Source of the DNA: Candidatus Microsaccharimonas sossegonensis | GTDB taxonomy: Bacteria > Patescibacteriota > Saccharimonadia > Saccharimonadales > Saccharimonadaceae | Reading direction: 5' to 3' | Length of the DNA: 64,000 nucleotides | Assembly: GCA_004100325.1 (NCBI GenBank) | Contig: SCKX01000001.1 | Coordinates: 541,453 to 605,452 of the forward strand | Shown here: positions 49,372-58,672 of the stretch, one piece after another | How positions within the stretch are numbered: the first letter of the stretch is position 1 | Layout of the letters: every line of letters starts with the position of its first letter | Made by a program: the position numbers and the translations under genes | Notes under the pieces: generated by a model | What the model saw: the letters and a program-made list of their open reading frames with translations, nothing else | What the model was told of the DNA's origin: nothing | The model's database searches: none

Positions 49372-50033
49372 GCGGCATTTTGCCCATGAATGTACTGCCA
49401 GATTTCGTGACCAACAATTTCGATGTTAGGTGAAGCCGAGATAATTGGATAGCCACGAAGATCTGCGAGTGTTCGATAGCCATCATTAACCTTCACCTGA
49501 AAATCGGTTGGACGTGATTCAAATGTATCAAGATGCGTTTTTGAATCTCGTATCGCAAGACGCAGGCAACGTTCTTCTTCGGGCAAATCTAACACGAAGG
49601 TATGGTCAGGGTGCATATACGCTTCTGAAGTTGCTTCAAGTACCATGCGCCAAATCTCTTCAATATCCCAGCCTTCTGCGAAGCCTTGGTAAACGGTAGT
49701 TGATTCGAAGTTACGTGCACCAAAGACGTCAATGCCAGCAGCCAGTGCGGGTTCAATTCCCTGCAGGAGGTTTTCGCGTCGGGAGGCGTTAAAGAGCAGC
49801 ACATTTGTCAGGGCGCTTCTTCCGAATTCTTTTGCTTTAATAGTTGTGCGGAGTATCTCGGCAATGGGAACAAGTGTTGTTCCGTGCTCATCACGTATAC
49901 TATCAGGCTCTTCAACCGTAAAAGTCCTGACTCCACGTTCTACACGATTTCGCTTAGCCAAATACTGCACGACACTCGATTTTCCGACGCCGTCACTGCC
50001 TTCAATAACTGTATAGACTCCGCGTTCTGTCAT
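49368..50033 (-). CDS. tmk: Thymidylate kinase-like P-loop kinase
   Basis: YTVIEGSDGVGKSSVVQYLAKR; overlaps the dCTP deaminase-like gene. Confidence 0.82.
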   Translation of the reverse strand: MTERGVYTVIEGSDGVGKSSVVQYLAKRNRVERGVRTFTVEEPDSIRDEHGTTLVPIAEILRTTIKAKEFGRSALTNVLLFNASRRENLLQGIEPALAAGIDVFGARNFESTTVYQGFAEGWDIEEIWRMVLEATSEAYMHPDHTFVLDLPEEERCLRLAIRDSKTHLDTFESRPTDFQVKVNDGYRTLADLRGYPIISASPNIEIVGHEIWQYIHGQNAA

Positions 50034-50704
50034 AACAATTTCGCTCGCTCGTCTTTATAAGCACGGGGCAACATTTGTCGTGGTTCCCAGTTTTTGATGA
50101 GTGTATCAAGATCAGTATGAGTCGCATATTTTCCGCTCAGGTTTTCGTAGCTGCCGCGGACTTCACCGGTGTGCATAAAAACAACTTGGGCAATACGCTC
50201 GCCCACCGGAATAACAATACTATGACGCTGGTTCAAGTTATAGACCTCCAATGTCCAGCGGTTTACGTAGCCGGGATCGCCCCAACCGGCATCGAAACAC
50301 ACGGCAACGCCGTTACGTCCCCAGGTGCTACGGGACTGCATGCTGGTGGTGCCAGGGGGGAGAATGCCAATGAATTCGTTGGTGTGCGCCAGAATACGTT
50401 CTCCTGGTTCAAGGACGATGACCGGATGGTCTTTCGGAATGTTGGTCAGCGGTTGATTGCCCGTCTGTTTGCACCACTCGGCGTGGGTAATGGCTTTTTG
50501 TGGCTCACCAAAATAACGGTCAACTTCAATTTTATCAAAGGGATTGTAAACGGTCTGCGGACTTTTACGGTCGGTGCGGTAAAACCATTCGCCCACTGTC
50601 ACATCAACACTGCTGCCATTAATATGTTCCGGTCGGAAGGGATGGAAAATAATGTGTCCGTCCTTAATTGCATTTTCAATTTCTATATTGCTATAGACTC
50701 CCAT
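50030..50704 (-). CDS. dcd: dCTP deaminase/dUTPase-fold protein
   Basis: SSVDVTVGEWFYR…MQSRSTWGRNGVAVCFDAGWGDPGYVNRWTLEVYN. Confidence 0.85.
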   Translation of the reverse strand: MGVYSNIEIENAIKDGHIIFHPFRPEHINGSSVDVTVGEWFYRTDRKSPQTVYNPFDKIEVDRYFGEPQKAITHAEWCKQTGNQPLTNIPKDHPVIVLEPGERILAHTNEFIGILPPGTTSMQSRSTWGRNGVAVCFDAGWGDPGYVNRWTLEVYNLNQRHSIVIPVGERIAQVVFMHTGEVRGSYENLSGKYATHTDLDTLIKNWEPRQMLPRAYKDERAKLL

Positions 50705-50782
50705 ATCTGTATTTCCCCTGTTTTCACAATTGTACCATGAGTGCCTTCAGATAAAAGCGTATATGAAATAAAAAAAACCTTA

Positions 50783-50825
50783 GTGGGTCGATCGCACGAA
50801 CTCTTTCATTCGTTGATCGACCCAC
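50783..50825 (-). terminator. Terminator after thyX
   Basis: GTGGGTCGATC…GATCGACCCAC then T-rich on the minus strand. Confidence 0.75.
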
Positions 50826-50831
50826 CGAAGT

Positions 50832-51905
50832 TCATACGGCGCGTAGCTTACCGAAGTTATGCTCCGAAGGCACGAACTTTCGGTGCTGCCGCCAGCCCTT
50901 GAAGTTCCCGCTGTACTTTGAAGCAGCGATCTTCTCGCGGGCTACCAGCTTTGAGATCACTCCCCTTTTAGATTGTTCTAACGAGAATAGTCGCTGCATA
51001 TCGATGTAGTCCCACTCGCGACGCTCAAAGGGGGTCGCTTGGTGTTCGAGTGGTGACATGTGTCCACCGCTGCGCAGGCTGTCGTAGCGTTCGAATTCCT
51101 TTTCGGGATTCTTGATGTTCTGACGTCCGTAGCTGGCTGCTGCGGCACGTGCACTTGACGAGCGAATGCCATCATCGACATTGTTGAACTCGTCGGTATC
51201 GACGTACGGCAGATGCCACTCGCCGTACTGCACCTGCTTCGGTGCCGAATCTTTATGCACCTGACTAAGGAGTCGAGCGATTGTTGCAATCTCACTCTGC
51301 GCTTCGGGATGGTCGCGCAAGGCGTAGAAGTTGTCAAACTCCGTTCCTGTCAGTACGATCGTGTGCCACATGTATGCCTCGAGTCCACGACCAGCGAGTT
51401 GCTTGTGGACGTTGAGGAGATCGGTGTCTGCCAGATCGACTGTGTCGGTGCTCTTCGGAAGCAGCGACCTGATCTTGTTAAAATCTCTCAGCAGAATATC
51501 ACCGCTTACGTATTCGCGGCTGGACTCGTATTCAAGCACGCTTTCTGCGCGCTCGGGTCCGAGGATGAGCTCGAGGACGGTCGTCACCGCTCTATCCCTT
51601 CCGCGCAGCCACACCTTGACGGCTTGGTCGTGCTTGAGACCCGACAGGTGGTTGTACGCTTGCATACCAGGCTGGTTCACGCCGAATTTCTCTGGGATGA
51701 ACGGGTTGGTAAGCAGGTTGTAGAGCTGAGTTGCGATAGGGATTGCTCGCGTGCTGGCAGAGTTCCTGCTGAACACGCGGTGTGTCATCATCTCGCTGTG
51801 AACGATGCGCGGATATGTCGCCTCGAACGTCGTCAGTCGTATTCCATCAGGGCTGATGGAATCGGCTTTGATTTGGGCTAGGAAAGCCAAATTTATCACC
51901 TCCAT
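50832..51905 (-). CDS. thyX: FAD-dependent thymidylate synthase
   Basis: TYPRIVHSEMMTHRVFSRNSASTRAIP ThyX-like motif; GC-rich relative to neighbours. Confidence 0.85.
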   Translation of the reverse strand: MEVINLAFLAQIKADSISPDGIRLTTFEATYPRIVHSEMMTHRVFSRNSASTRAIPIATQLYNLLTNPFIPEKFGVNQPGMQAYNHLSGLKHDQAVKVWLRGRDRAVTTVLELILGPERAESVLEYESSREYVSGDILLRDFNKIRSLLPKSTDTVDLADTDLLNVHKQLAGRGLEAYMWHTIVLTGTEFDNFYALRDHPEAQSEIATIARLLSQVHKDSAPKQVQYGEWHLPYVDTDEFNNVDDGIRSSSARAAAASYGRQNIKNPEKEFERYDSLRSGGHMSPLEHQATPFERREWDYIDMQRLFSLEQSKRGVISKLVAREKIAASKYSGNFKGWRQHRKFVPSEHNFGKLRAV

Positions 51906-52082
51906 GTAACAAGGGCATGAAATCGAAATGTTCTACCCACCTCGTACAACTATAACACGTTCTTAAGCCCATTTTAGGGGTTTACGTCCATACCCTTTAT
52001 GCTATAATGTAGCTAAGCGACGTTATTCACCAAACAAAAACGCACGTATTAGGATAAATCAAACAAAGCTCAGGAGCAGTCT

Positions 52083-52880
52083 ATGAATCAGGTATCACCC
52101 GAAACAAACGTTAGTTCTCGGGAGGATACTTTGCTCGAAAATACAGGCATGAATCCTACTGTTGAACCAGATTTAACAAATCCTACCATTTTTCCTAGCT
52201 CGGATCAGGCAGAATATATAGCATTACCAGACCCAGAGTTTGTGGCACCGTACCTATCGGAAGAAGCCGAACTGGGTGTTCTTTTAGGTCGCCAAGCAGC
52301 GAACCTTGCTGTTGCAATAGGTGTATCGACTAATCAGGAGGTTCAAGTGCGCGAAGTGAACCGCTTTCTCAACGCTACTGGCTATGACACAAATGCTTCT
52401 CCAGCAGAACTTGCCGCTCAACAATCTTTTGTTCGCGATATCATCAGTCAAATCGAAGGTCACGTCCGGACGGAAACAGCCGCCGCATTAATTGCACAAA
52501 ATAAGGCACTCCGAACACAACTTGCGGACATTAAAGCTGCACTAATGGAACAGCCAGCTGATATACTGATCGAAATGGCACCTTTATTAGAACAACCAAA
52601 GCACATTGAACCAAATGTTGATGAATTCGTCAGCGAAATTCAGGAGACGCTACAGACTAGTGAGACACCGCATAATGTTCCCACAACCGACGAACTTGAA
52701 ACTGCTTTTTTATCTGAAACCAGTGAGGCAATGAGCCCAGCCCGTGGTATTTCTATTCGCGAAATCAGTCGCAAGGCTTTGAGTGCAACGGTTCGATTCT
52801 TTACTCCACCAATAGAACATGCGATGACAACCGGTAACTCGTTGATCGACGTTGAACTTGAAAGTATTGGTCAAAAATAA
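52083..52880 (+). CDS. Hypothetical protein
   Basis: 265-aa acidic ORF; TATAAT at 52002-52007 and an SD-like AGGAG. Confidence 0.65.
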   Translation: MNQVSPETNVSSREDTLLENTGMNPTVEPDLTNPTIFPSSDQAEYIALPDPEFVAPYLSEEAELGVLLGRQAANLAVAIGVSTNQEVQVREVNRFLNATGYDTNASPAELAAQQSFVRDIISQIEGHVRTETAAALIAQNKALRTQLADIKAALMEQPADILIEMAPLLEQPKHIEPNVDEFVSEIQETLQTSETPHNVPTTDELETAFLSETSEAMSPARGISIREISRKALSATVRFFTPPIEHAMTTGNSLIDVELESIGQK

Positions 52881-52885
52881 ATCAA

Positions 52886-52935
52886 ACACTCCGCTATTTT
52901 GGGCGACTCTCGTCGAACATTCTGCGGAGTTTTTG
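52886..52935. terminator. Terminator-like hairpin
   Basis: ACTCCGC…GCGGAGTTTTT with nested CGACTCTCGTCG. Confidence 0.75.
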
Positions 52936-52951
52936 CTTTGCAAACTAGTGG

Positions 52952-53986
52952 CTAGTTAATAAAATTTTCAACCTTGATGCTCGGGCCTTGGGTGGTGCTC
53001 AGACTAATGGACGTTACGAACGAACCCTTGAGACTGGTTGGTTTTTGACTCATCAAGCTGTCAAAAAAGCTTTTGGCGTTTTGGTGTAGTTTTTCAGCAC
53101 CGAAACTGACCTTGCCGATACTAAGGTGAACGATAGCTTGTTTATCGACGCGGTGTTCAACCTTACCGGTCTTAGCTTCTGAAACCGCTTTTGCGACGTC
53201 TGTTGCCACTGAACCACTTTTAGGATTAGGCATCAGACCGCGTGGGCCAAGTAACCTGGCATACTTACCAAGCCGAGGCATGTACTGTGGCGTTGCAATC
53301 AGGATGTCGAAGTCAATGGTTTCTTTATCAAGTTGTGCGAGGAAGGTTTCGTCACCGACTATATCGGCACCAGCTTTGGTCGCGCTCGCGTGGTCAGCTT
53401 CTGGAGCGAATACAGCAACCCGAATCGTCTTACCGGTTCCGTGTGGTAGGCTGACAGTCGCACGTATGTTTTGGTCGGCTTGACGAGGATCAACACCGAG
53501 TCGAACATGGACTTCAATCGATGCGTCGAATTTGCTTGGGCTGGTCTTAGTAGCCAGTTCAACCGCCTCGGTGAGAGCGTATGCTTTTCCTTTTTCGATC
53601 AGCTTAGCAACTGCTTGGTATTTTTTGCCGCGTCGTTCGAGGAGCGGACGCGTGATCGGTTTTGGACCTTTTTTGACAGAGGCTGGCTCGCCGTCAGCTG
53701 AAGCAGTGTTACCCGCAGCTTTACGGGCGTCTTTTTCTCCTTTTGCTTTTGCTTCGGCGAGCGCTTTTGCTGAGCGCTTGCCGGCTTTCGCCAGTTTCGG
53801 TTCGTCACTTGTTTCTGCAACTGATTCGCTAGCAACTACCTCCGTGGGCGCGACAGCAGGTTCAGATGTCACGGGTTTGTCTTGGGCATCAGCGATCGCA
53901 GCTTCGATTTGCGCAATGGTGTTCTTTTCAGAGACATCGAGCCCGAGTGTTTTTGCTTCTTCTAGTAAGTTGGCTTTTTTGGCCAT
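52952..53986 (-). CDS. rplA: Ribosomal protein uL1 with a long N-terminal extension
   Basis: L1 core YQAVAKLIEKGKAYALTEAVELATKTSPSKFDASIEVHVRLGVDPRQADQNIRATVSLPHGTGKTIRVAVFAPE…GPRGLMPNPKSGSV; ~130-aa Ala/Lys-rich N-terminal extension. Confidence 0.96.
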   Translation of the reverse strand: MAKKANLLEEAKTLGLDVSEKNTIAQIEAAIADAQDKPVTSEPAVAPTEVVASESVAETSDEPKLAKAGKRSAKALAEAKAKGEKDARKAAGNTASADGEPASVKKGPKPITRPLLERRGKKYQAVAKLIEKGKAYALTEAVELATKTSPSKFDASIEVHVRLGVDPRQADQNIRATVSLPHGTGKTIRVAVFAPEADHASATKAGADIVGDETFLAQLDKETIDFDILIATPQYMPRLGKYARLLGPRGLMPNPKSGSVATDVAKAVSEAKTGKVEHRVDKQAIVHLSIGKVSFGAEKLHQNAKSFFDSLMSQKPTSLKGSFVTSISLSTTQGPSIKVENFIN

Positions 53987-54014
53987 AGGTGGTAACCCTT
54001 TCTGTGGTTTTAGC

Positions 54015-54049
54015 GACAATGAATCATTTTTTTAAGAATGATCAATTGT
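54015..54049 (-). promoter_or_regulatory. rplA leader hairpin
   Basis: Inverted repeat GACAATTGATCATT…AATGATTCATTGTC just 5' of rplA. Confidence 0.5.
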
Positions 54050-54142
54050 CTCCCAACATTGATTGTTATATGTTTATTATGACACAGACAATACATTTTT
54101 ACTAGGGTTGATTGACAGCTATGACGCTCTCGCTTATCCTAA

Positions 54143-55807
54143 ATGCATATGGATACTATAAAAAACAGCTTGAAAGAGCATGGGTTTAATGGTGACCTTG
54201 ACGATTCTGCCGAAGCACTAACATTTTACTCACATGACGCATCAATGTTCGAACTGATGCCAAAACTTGTTCTCAAACCAAAAAATACCAAAGATGTTGA
54301 AACGGCTGTTAAGGTTATCGCAGAAGAGAAGCAAAACAACCCGGACCTTTCACTCACCGCTCGTAGCGCAGGCACTGACATGTCTGGAGCGGCGATTAAT
54401 GAATCAATTATTGTTGACTTCCAAACCTATTTTCGTAAGATTATATCCGTCGAGAATGATCGCGCGGTGACCCAGCCTGGTGTGTTTTTCCGTGACTTCG
54501 ACGCGGCAACTGGCGACTACCTCCTGCCAAGCTACCCAGCTAGCCGTGACCTCGCCTCTGTTGGTGGCATGATTAACAATAATTCTGGTGGCGAAAAATC
54601 GTTAGAGTTTGGAAAGACGGAATTATATGTTCCGGAACTAAAGTTCGTCTTTTCTGACGGTATCGAACGCGTTGTGAGGCCACTTAGTAAAGCCGAGCTT
54701 GATCAGAAAATGGCGCAAGACGACTTTGAAGGCAAAGTGTACAAAGAACTGTTCGAACTCATCGACGGCAACTATGAAAAAATCAAAGCCGCCAAGCCGC
54801 ATGTCAGTAAAAACTCGACTGGCTATAACCTTTGGAATGTTTGGGACCGTGAAACTAGCATCTTTGACATGACACAGATGATTATTGGGGCGCAGGGAAC
54901 CCTAGGATTTGTCACTGAAGGCACCTTCAAGCTTGTACCGCGTCCAAAGCACTCCGGTCTACTCGTCTTGTTCATGCACGAGATTGATGACCTTGGTGAA
55001 CTCATAAAAACGGTCATGACGCACAAACCGGCAACTTTTGAAGGTTTCGACGACCAGACGTTGCTGTTGAGCATGAAATTCATGCCAAGCTTTTTAAAGA
55101 TTTTAGGACCAGTCCGCTTCATTCACCTGCTGATCACACTAATTCCTGATGGGTTCCAATTGCTCCGCGGTATTCCAAAACTTGTTTTGATGGTTGAATT
55201 TACCGGTGAAACTGAGGATGAAGTCCGTTCAAAGATCACTATGCTCCATAAAGATTTGAGTAAGTACCGTGCTCGCTACGAAATTAATGGCTTTGAAGAA
55301 GATCCAACTGAAGGAAAAAGTGAAAAGTTTTGGATTATGCGCCGATACAGCTTCCAGTTGCTGCGCAGCAAAGTTAAAGACAAGCACACCGCGCCGTTTA
55401 TTGATGATCTGATCGTCAATCCAGAACATTTACCAGAATTCCTGCCGCAGATTCGTAACATCATCAAGAAGTACAAGTTGTTCGCGACGATTGCTGGGCA
55501 CATGGGCGATGGGAACTTCCATATCATCCCATTGATGAAGCTGGAGGATCCAAATGACCGCGCGAAACTACTACCTGCCATGAAAGAAGTGAATGAGCTG
55601 GTGTTGAAATATAAGGGATCTCTTTCTGGTGAGCACAACGACGGACTGGTACGTGGCCCGTGGCTAGAACAGATGTACGGCAAAGAAATCGTTGATTTGT
55701 TCCGAGCTGCCAAAGATATCTTCGACCCGCAGCACATCTTTAACCCCCACAAGAAAGCAAATGCTGAGTGGGGCTACTCGTTCTCGCATATTCGGGAGAA
55801 GTTCTAA
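54143..55807 (+). CDS. FAD-binding oxidoreductase (GlcD/D-lactate dehydrogenase-like), paralog of 34067-35743
   Basis: LSLTARSAGTDMSGAAIN, GGMINNNSGGEKSLEFG, GAQGTLGFVTEGTF, AGHMGDGNFHIIPLM, GSLSGEHNDGLVRGPWL. Confidence 0.9.
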   Translation: MHMDTIKNSLKEHGFNGDLDDSAEALTFYSHDASMFELMPKLVLKPKNTKDVETAVKVIAEEKQNNPDLSLTARSAGTDMSGAAINESIIVDFQTYFRKIISVENDRAVTQPGVFFRDFDAATGDYLLPSYPASRDLASVGGMINNNSGGEKSLEFGKTELYVPELKFVFSDGIERVVRPLSKAELDQKMAQDDFEGKVYKELFELIDGNYEKIKAAKPHVSKNSTGYNLWNVWDRETSIFDMTQMIIGAQGTLGFVTEGTFKLVPRPKHSGLLVLFMHEIDDLGELIKTVMTHKPATFEGFDDQTLLLSMKFMPSFLKILGPVRFIHLLITLIPDGFQLLRGIPKLVLMVEFTGETEDEVRSKITMLHKDLSKYRARYEINGFEEDPTEGKSEKFWIMRRYSFQLLRSKVKDKHTAPFIDDLIVNPEHLPEFLPQIRNIIKKYKLFATIAGHMGDGNFHIIPLMKLEDPNDRAKLLPAMKEVNELVLKYKGSLSGEHNDGLVRGPWLEQMYGKEIVDLFRAAKDIFDPQHIFNPHKKANAEWGYSFSHIREKF

Positions 55808-55818
55808 AAGTTACTATC

Positions 55819-56598
55819 ATGTCGATTCGATCCATTTTGTTTAGGAAACATTATCTAGTGAAGCGAACGAAACATAAAGACGAAAAATTGGTTCATGACA
55901 CGCCGGTTTCTTTTTTAACGCCACTTCCACAGATGAATCCACTCATCTCTATCAATGAACAATCACATGCACCTATCATCTATGGTGACAGGCCCGCGAT
56001 GGCAGAATTTAATGTCGATCATGCGTTAAGACAGTTAGATAACGAACATTACGTCGTTTTCCGAGATCTCATCATTCCTTCTGGAGTAAAAAGTTTACCG
56101 CTTACTCAAATAGATCATGTAGTCATCTCTATTTACGGTATATTTTGTATCGAGACAAAATCAAACAACGGAAGTGTGTATGGATTCACGACAAGTGAAC
56201 ACTGGAAACAATATCTAGGCAGGCAGCAATATGGCATGTATAATCCTTACCGACAAAATGAATACCATGCGAAGTCATTAGAAAATCTTTTGCACGGAAT
56301 GATAAAAGCACCAATACATTCTTATATTGCTTTCCCGAATGCATATAAGGTTATTGTTGATGGTAAACTCTGCGATATGTCCATTCACGGCATTATGAAT
56401 AAAATCAACCAACATACTCGACCAGTTTATGATCTTTCGTCGGTAGAACGAATCGCTAAGACATTAGCTTATGCAGCGAGTAAACGTGAAGAGCTCAGAC
56501 CGTATCATATTGCAGAAGTGCGAAAGCATGTTGAATCAAAAATCTCTCACTCGCTTAAGGTTAACCATACAGTATCAAAATTTAAACTGCGTTCGTAG
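55819..56598 (+). CDS. NERD-domain (nuclease-related) protein
   Basis: RDLIIPSG…LTQIDHVVISIYGIFCIETKSNNGSVYGFTTSEHWKQYLG. Confidence 0.78.
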   Translation: MSIRSILFRKHYLVKRTKHKDEKLVHDTPVSFLTPLPQMNPLISINEQSHAPIIYGDRPAMAEFNVDHALRQLDNEHYVVFRDLIIPSGVKSLPLTQIDHVVISIYGIFCIETKSNNGSVYGFTTSEHWKQYLGRQQYGMYNPYRQNEYHAKSLENLLHGMIKAPIHSYIAFPNAYKVIVDGKLCDMSIHGIMNKINQHTRPVYDLSSVERIAKTLAYAASKREELRPYHIAEVRKHVESKISHSLKVNHTVSKFKLRS

Positions 56599-56624
56599 TA
56601 ACGTTATTTGCTATACTGTAACGT

Positions 56625-56999
56625 ATGAATGATAGTCAGCAACTGATTAAGAAGTACATGGATGATCGCAACTGGAATAATCTTCAGCCTGCAGACATTG
56701 CTAAGTCAATTATGATTGAAGGGGCTGAGCTACTCGAACTGTTTCAGTGGAAGAATTATACTGTTCAAGAAATTAATACTGATCCCTCATTAAAACTCAA
56801 TATGCAGAAAGAAATTGCTGACGTCGTTATTTATGCGATTGAATTAGCAGTTCACTTAGATATTGATATTACTGAGGCGGTGCAACTTAAAGTTGAACAC
56901 AATGTTAAGAAATACCCTGCTTCAAAGATGAAAGACGCTGCGACGAGCAACGAGTACTACATGAAGCAGAAAATGAAGTACCGTAAAGAAAGAAAATAA
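56625..56999 (+). CDS. MazG-like nucleotide pyrophosphohydrolase
   Basis: DRNWNNLQPADIAKSIMIEGAELLELFQWKN…KEIADVVIYAIELAVHLDIDI. Confidence 0.88.
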   Translation: MNDSQQLIKKYMDDRNWNNLQPADIAKSIMIEGAELLELFQWKNYTVQEINTDPSLKLNMQKEIADVVIYAIELAVHLDIDITEAVQLKVEHNVKKYPASKMKDAATSNEYYMKQKMKYRKERK

Positions 57000-57042
57000 A
57001 AACATACTGCTATCGAGGTTATGTTTGTAATTTGTATGAATA

Positions 57043-57067
57043 AAAAACCGCCTGTAACGGCGGTTTT
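57043..57067. terminator. Bidirectional terminator
   Basis: AAAACCGCC-TGTAAC-GGCGGTTTTA. Confidence 0.85.
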
Positions 57068-57083
57068 ATTTTTAGCATTGATA

Positions 57084-57509
57084 TTACTCAGTCACTTCAA
57101 CACCCATAGATCGCGCTGTTCCGGCGATAACTTTTACGCGTCCATCAACGTCGATGGCGTTGAGTTGGTCTTTTTTGATTTCGGCAATTTCTTCGAGTTG
57201 AGCGCGCCTTATCTTACCAACTTTGTCGGTGTGAGGCTTGGCGCTTCCCTTTTGGATGCCGGCACGTTCGCGGATCATGTCATCAACTGGCTGGCCAAGT
57301 GACTTCCATGCGAATGTTCGGTCTTCAAATACTTGGATGTGAACGATAACGTCCTTACCCATCAGGTCTTTTGTTGCGTCGTTAAACGGGTTGATGAAAT
57401 CCATCATGTTCAGACCCCATTGACCGAGTGTTGAACCAACAGGAGGACCTGCCGTCGCACGACCAGCGGGAATACGAAGTTTCAAATTTCCAATAATTTT
57501 CTTTGCCAT
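57084..57509 (-). CDS. rplK: Ribosomal protein uL11
   Basis: LKLRIPAGRATAGPPVGSTLGQWGLNMMDFINPFNDATK. Confidence 0.97.
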   Translation of the reverse strand: MAKKIIGNLKLRIPAGRATAGPPVGSTLGQWGLNMMDFINPFNDATKDLMGKDVIVHIQVFEDRTFAWKSLGQPVDDMIRERAGIQKGSAKPHTDKVGKIRRAQLEEIAEIKKDQLNAIDVDGRVKVIAGTARSMGVEVTE

Positions 57510-57539
57510 AACTTTTCTTTCATTGCTATTTCTAGCTTG

Positions 57540-57602
57540 TACTAAATAAATAATTGCGAAGCACTTTCTTGATGGTAAGACCGACGAAAGCTTTATTTAG
57601 TG
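57540..57602 (-). promoter_or_regulatory. rplK leader inverted repeat
   Basis: ACTAAATAAA…TTTATTTAGT enclosing a structured ~40-nt segment between nusG and rplK. Confidence 0.45.
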
Positions 57603-57665
57603 CGTAACAGATTTATTTTAGCAGAAAATTGCTTTTTGTCTACCACAAGGAAACTATAGACGATG

Positions 57666-58211
57666 CTAAACTTTTTTAACCTGCAGCGCGTCAAGTTCGA
57701 CTGACGTGTCACGTCCAAACATGCTGACCATGACTTTGACTTTACCTTTTTGGTTATCAATTTCGCTGATTGCGCCGTCAAAGCCTTTGAAAGGACCATC
57801 GGTGATGCTGACCACTTCGCCTTCAGAGAAGTCGATGAAGTGCTTCGGATCTTCAACGCCCATACGCTTTTTGATTTTACGAATTTCGTCATCAGAGACA
57901 GGAGTCGGCTGCGTGCTCGTCCCCACAAATCCAGTCACTCCAGGTGTATTACGGACGATGTACCATGTTTCGTCGGTTAGTTTCATTTCAACCAAAGCGT
58001 AGCCTTGGAAGATTTTCTTTTCAACGACTTTTCGCTTACCATTCTTGATTTCAATTTGCTTTTCCTTTGGCACCATGACGTCAAATATCTTGTCAGCCAT
58101 ATCAACTGCGTTAATCCGTTGGTGAATACTGTCGGCTACTTTTTCTTCGTAGCCACTGTAGGTGTGGATTGCATACCATTGTCGTGATGAGTCATATCGA
58201 TTGTTTGCCAT
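57666..58211 (-). CDS. nusG: Transcription termination/antitermination protein NusG
   Basis: WYAIHTYSGYEEKVADSI…FQGYALVEM…VRNTPGVTGFVG…GEVVSITDGPFKGFDGAISEID. Confidence 0.96.
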   Translation of the reverse strand: MANNRYDSSRQWYAIHTYSGYEEKVADSIHQRINAVDMADKIFDVMVPKEKQIEIKNGKRKVVEKKIFQGYALVEMKLTDETWYIVRNTPGVTGFVGTSTQPTPVSDDEIRKIKKRMGVEDPKHFIDFSEGEVVSITDGPFKGFDGAISEIDNQKGKVKVMVSMFGRDTSVELDALQVKKV

Positions 58212-58225
58212 GTGAATAAAGTCCT

Positions 58226-58558
58226 TTACTTAAGAATTAATTGAAACAAGAATTTGAATAATAGGTCAAGCAGTACAATAAGCACAACAAAGAATGTGCT
58301 AAAAAGGATGACCGCGAAAGTTAGCCCCCAAGTCGCCCTTCGGGTTGGCCAACGCACCAGGCGCAGTTCGACCCAAGCGCCACGGAAGTATCCCCCAATA
58401 GCAAATACTGTCTTCGTAAAAGGGTTGGAAGGTTCTTTTCGTACCTTCACTTTATTTGAAGACTTCCTGGACATTTTTTTCGAATCTTTTTTAGGTGCAG
58501 TGGTTTTTGCACTGATTCGCGTCACGTTTTCACCAGATTTGCTAGCCATTGCCCGCAT
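58226..58558 (-). CDS. secE: Preprotein translocase subunit SecE
   Basis: C-terminal WVELRLVRWPTRRATWGLTFAVILFSTFFVVLIVLLDLLFKFLFQ; adjacent to nusG. Confidence 0.9.
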   Translation of the reverse strand: MRAMASKSGENVTRISAKTTAPKKDSKKMSRKSSNKVKVRKEPSNPFTKTVFAIGGYFRGAWVELRLVRWPTRRATWGLTFAVILFSTFFVVLIVLLDLLFKFLFQLILK

Positions 58559-58672
58559 TCCTACTTTCTTTTAGTCTGTTTGAGCCAATAAAAATAGTCT
58601 GCTGTTGCAGACTGTCAAGATCATTGTAGCTTTTATTTCCCTTCTCGTCAAGGGATGCTATGATGGAGGAAG

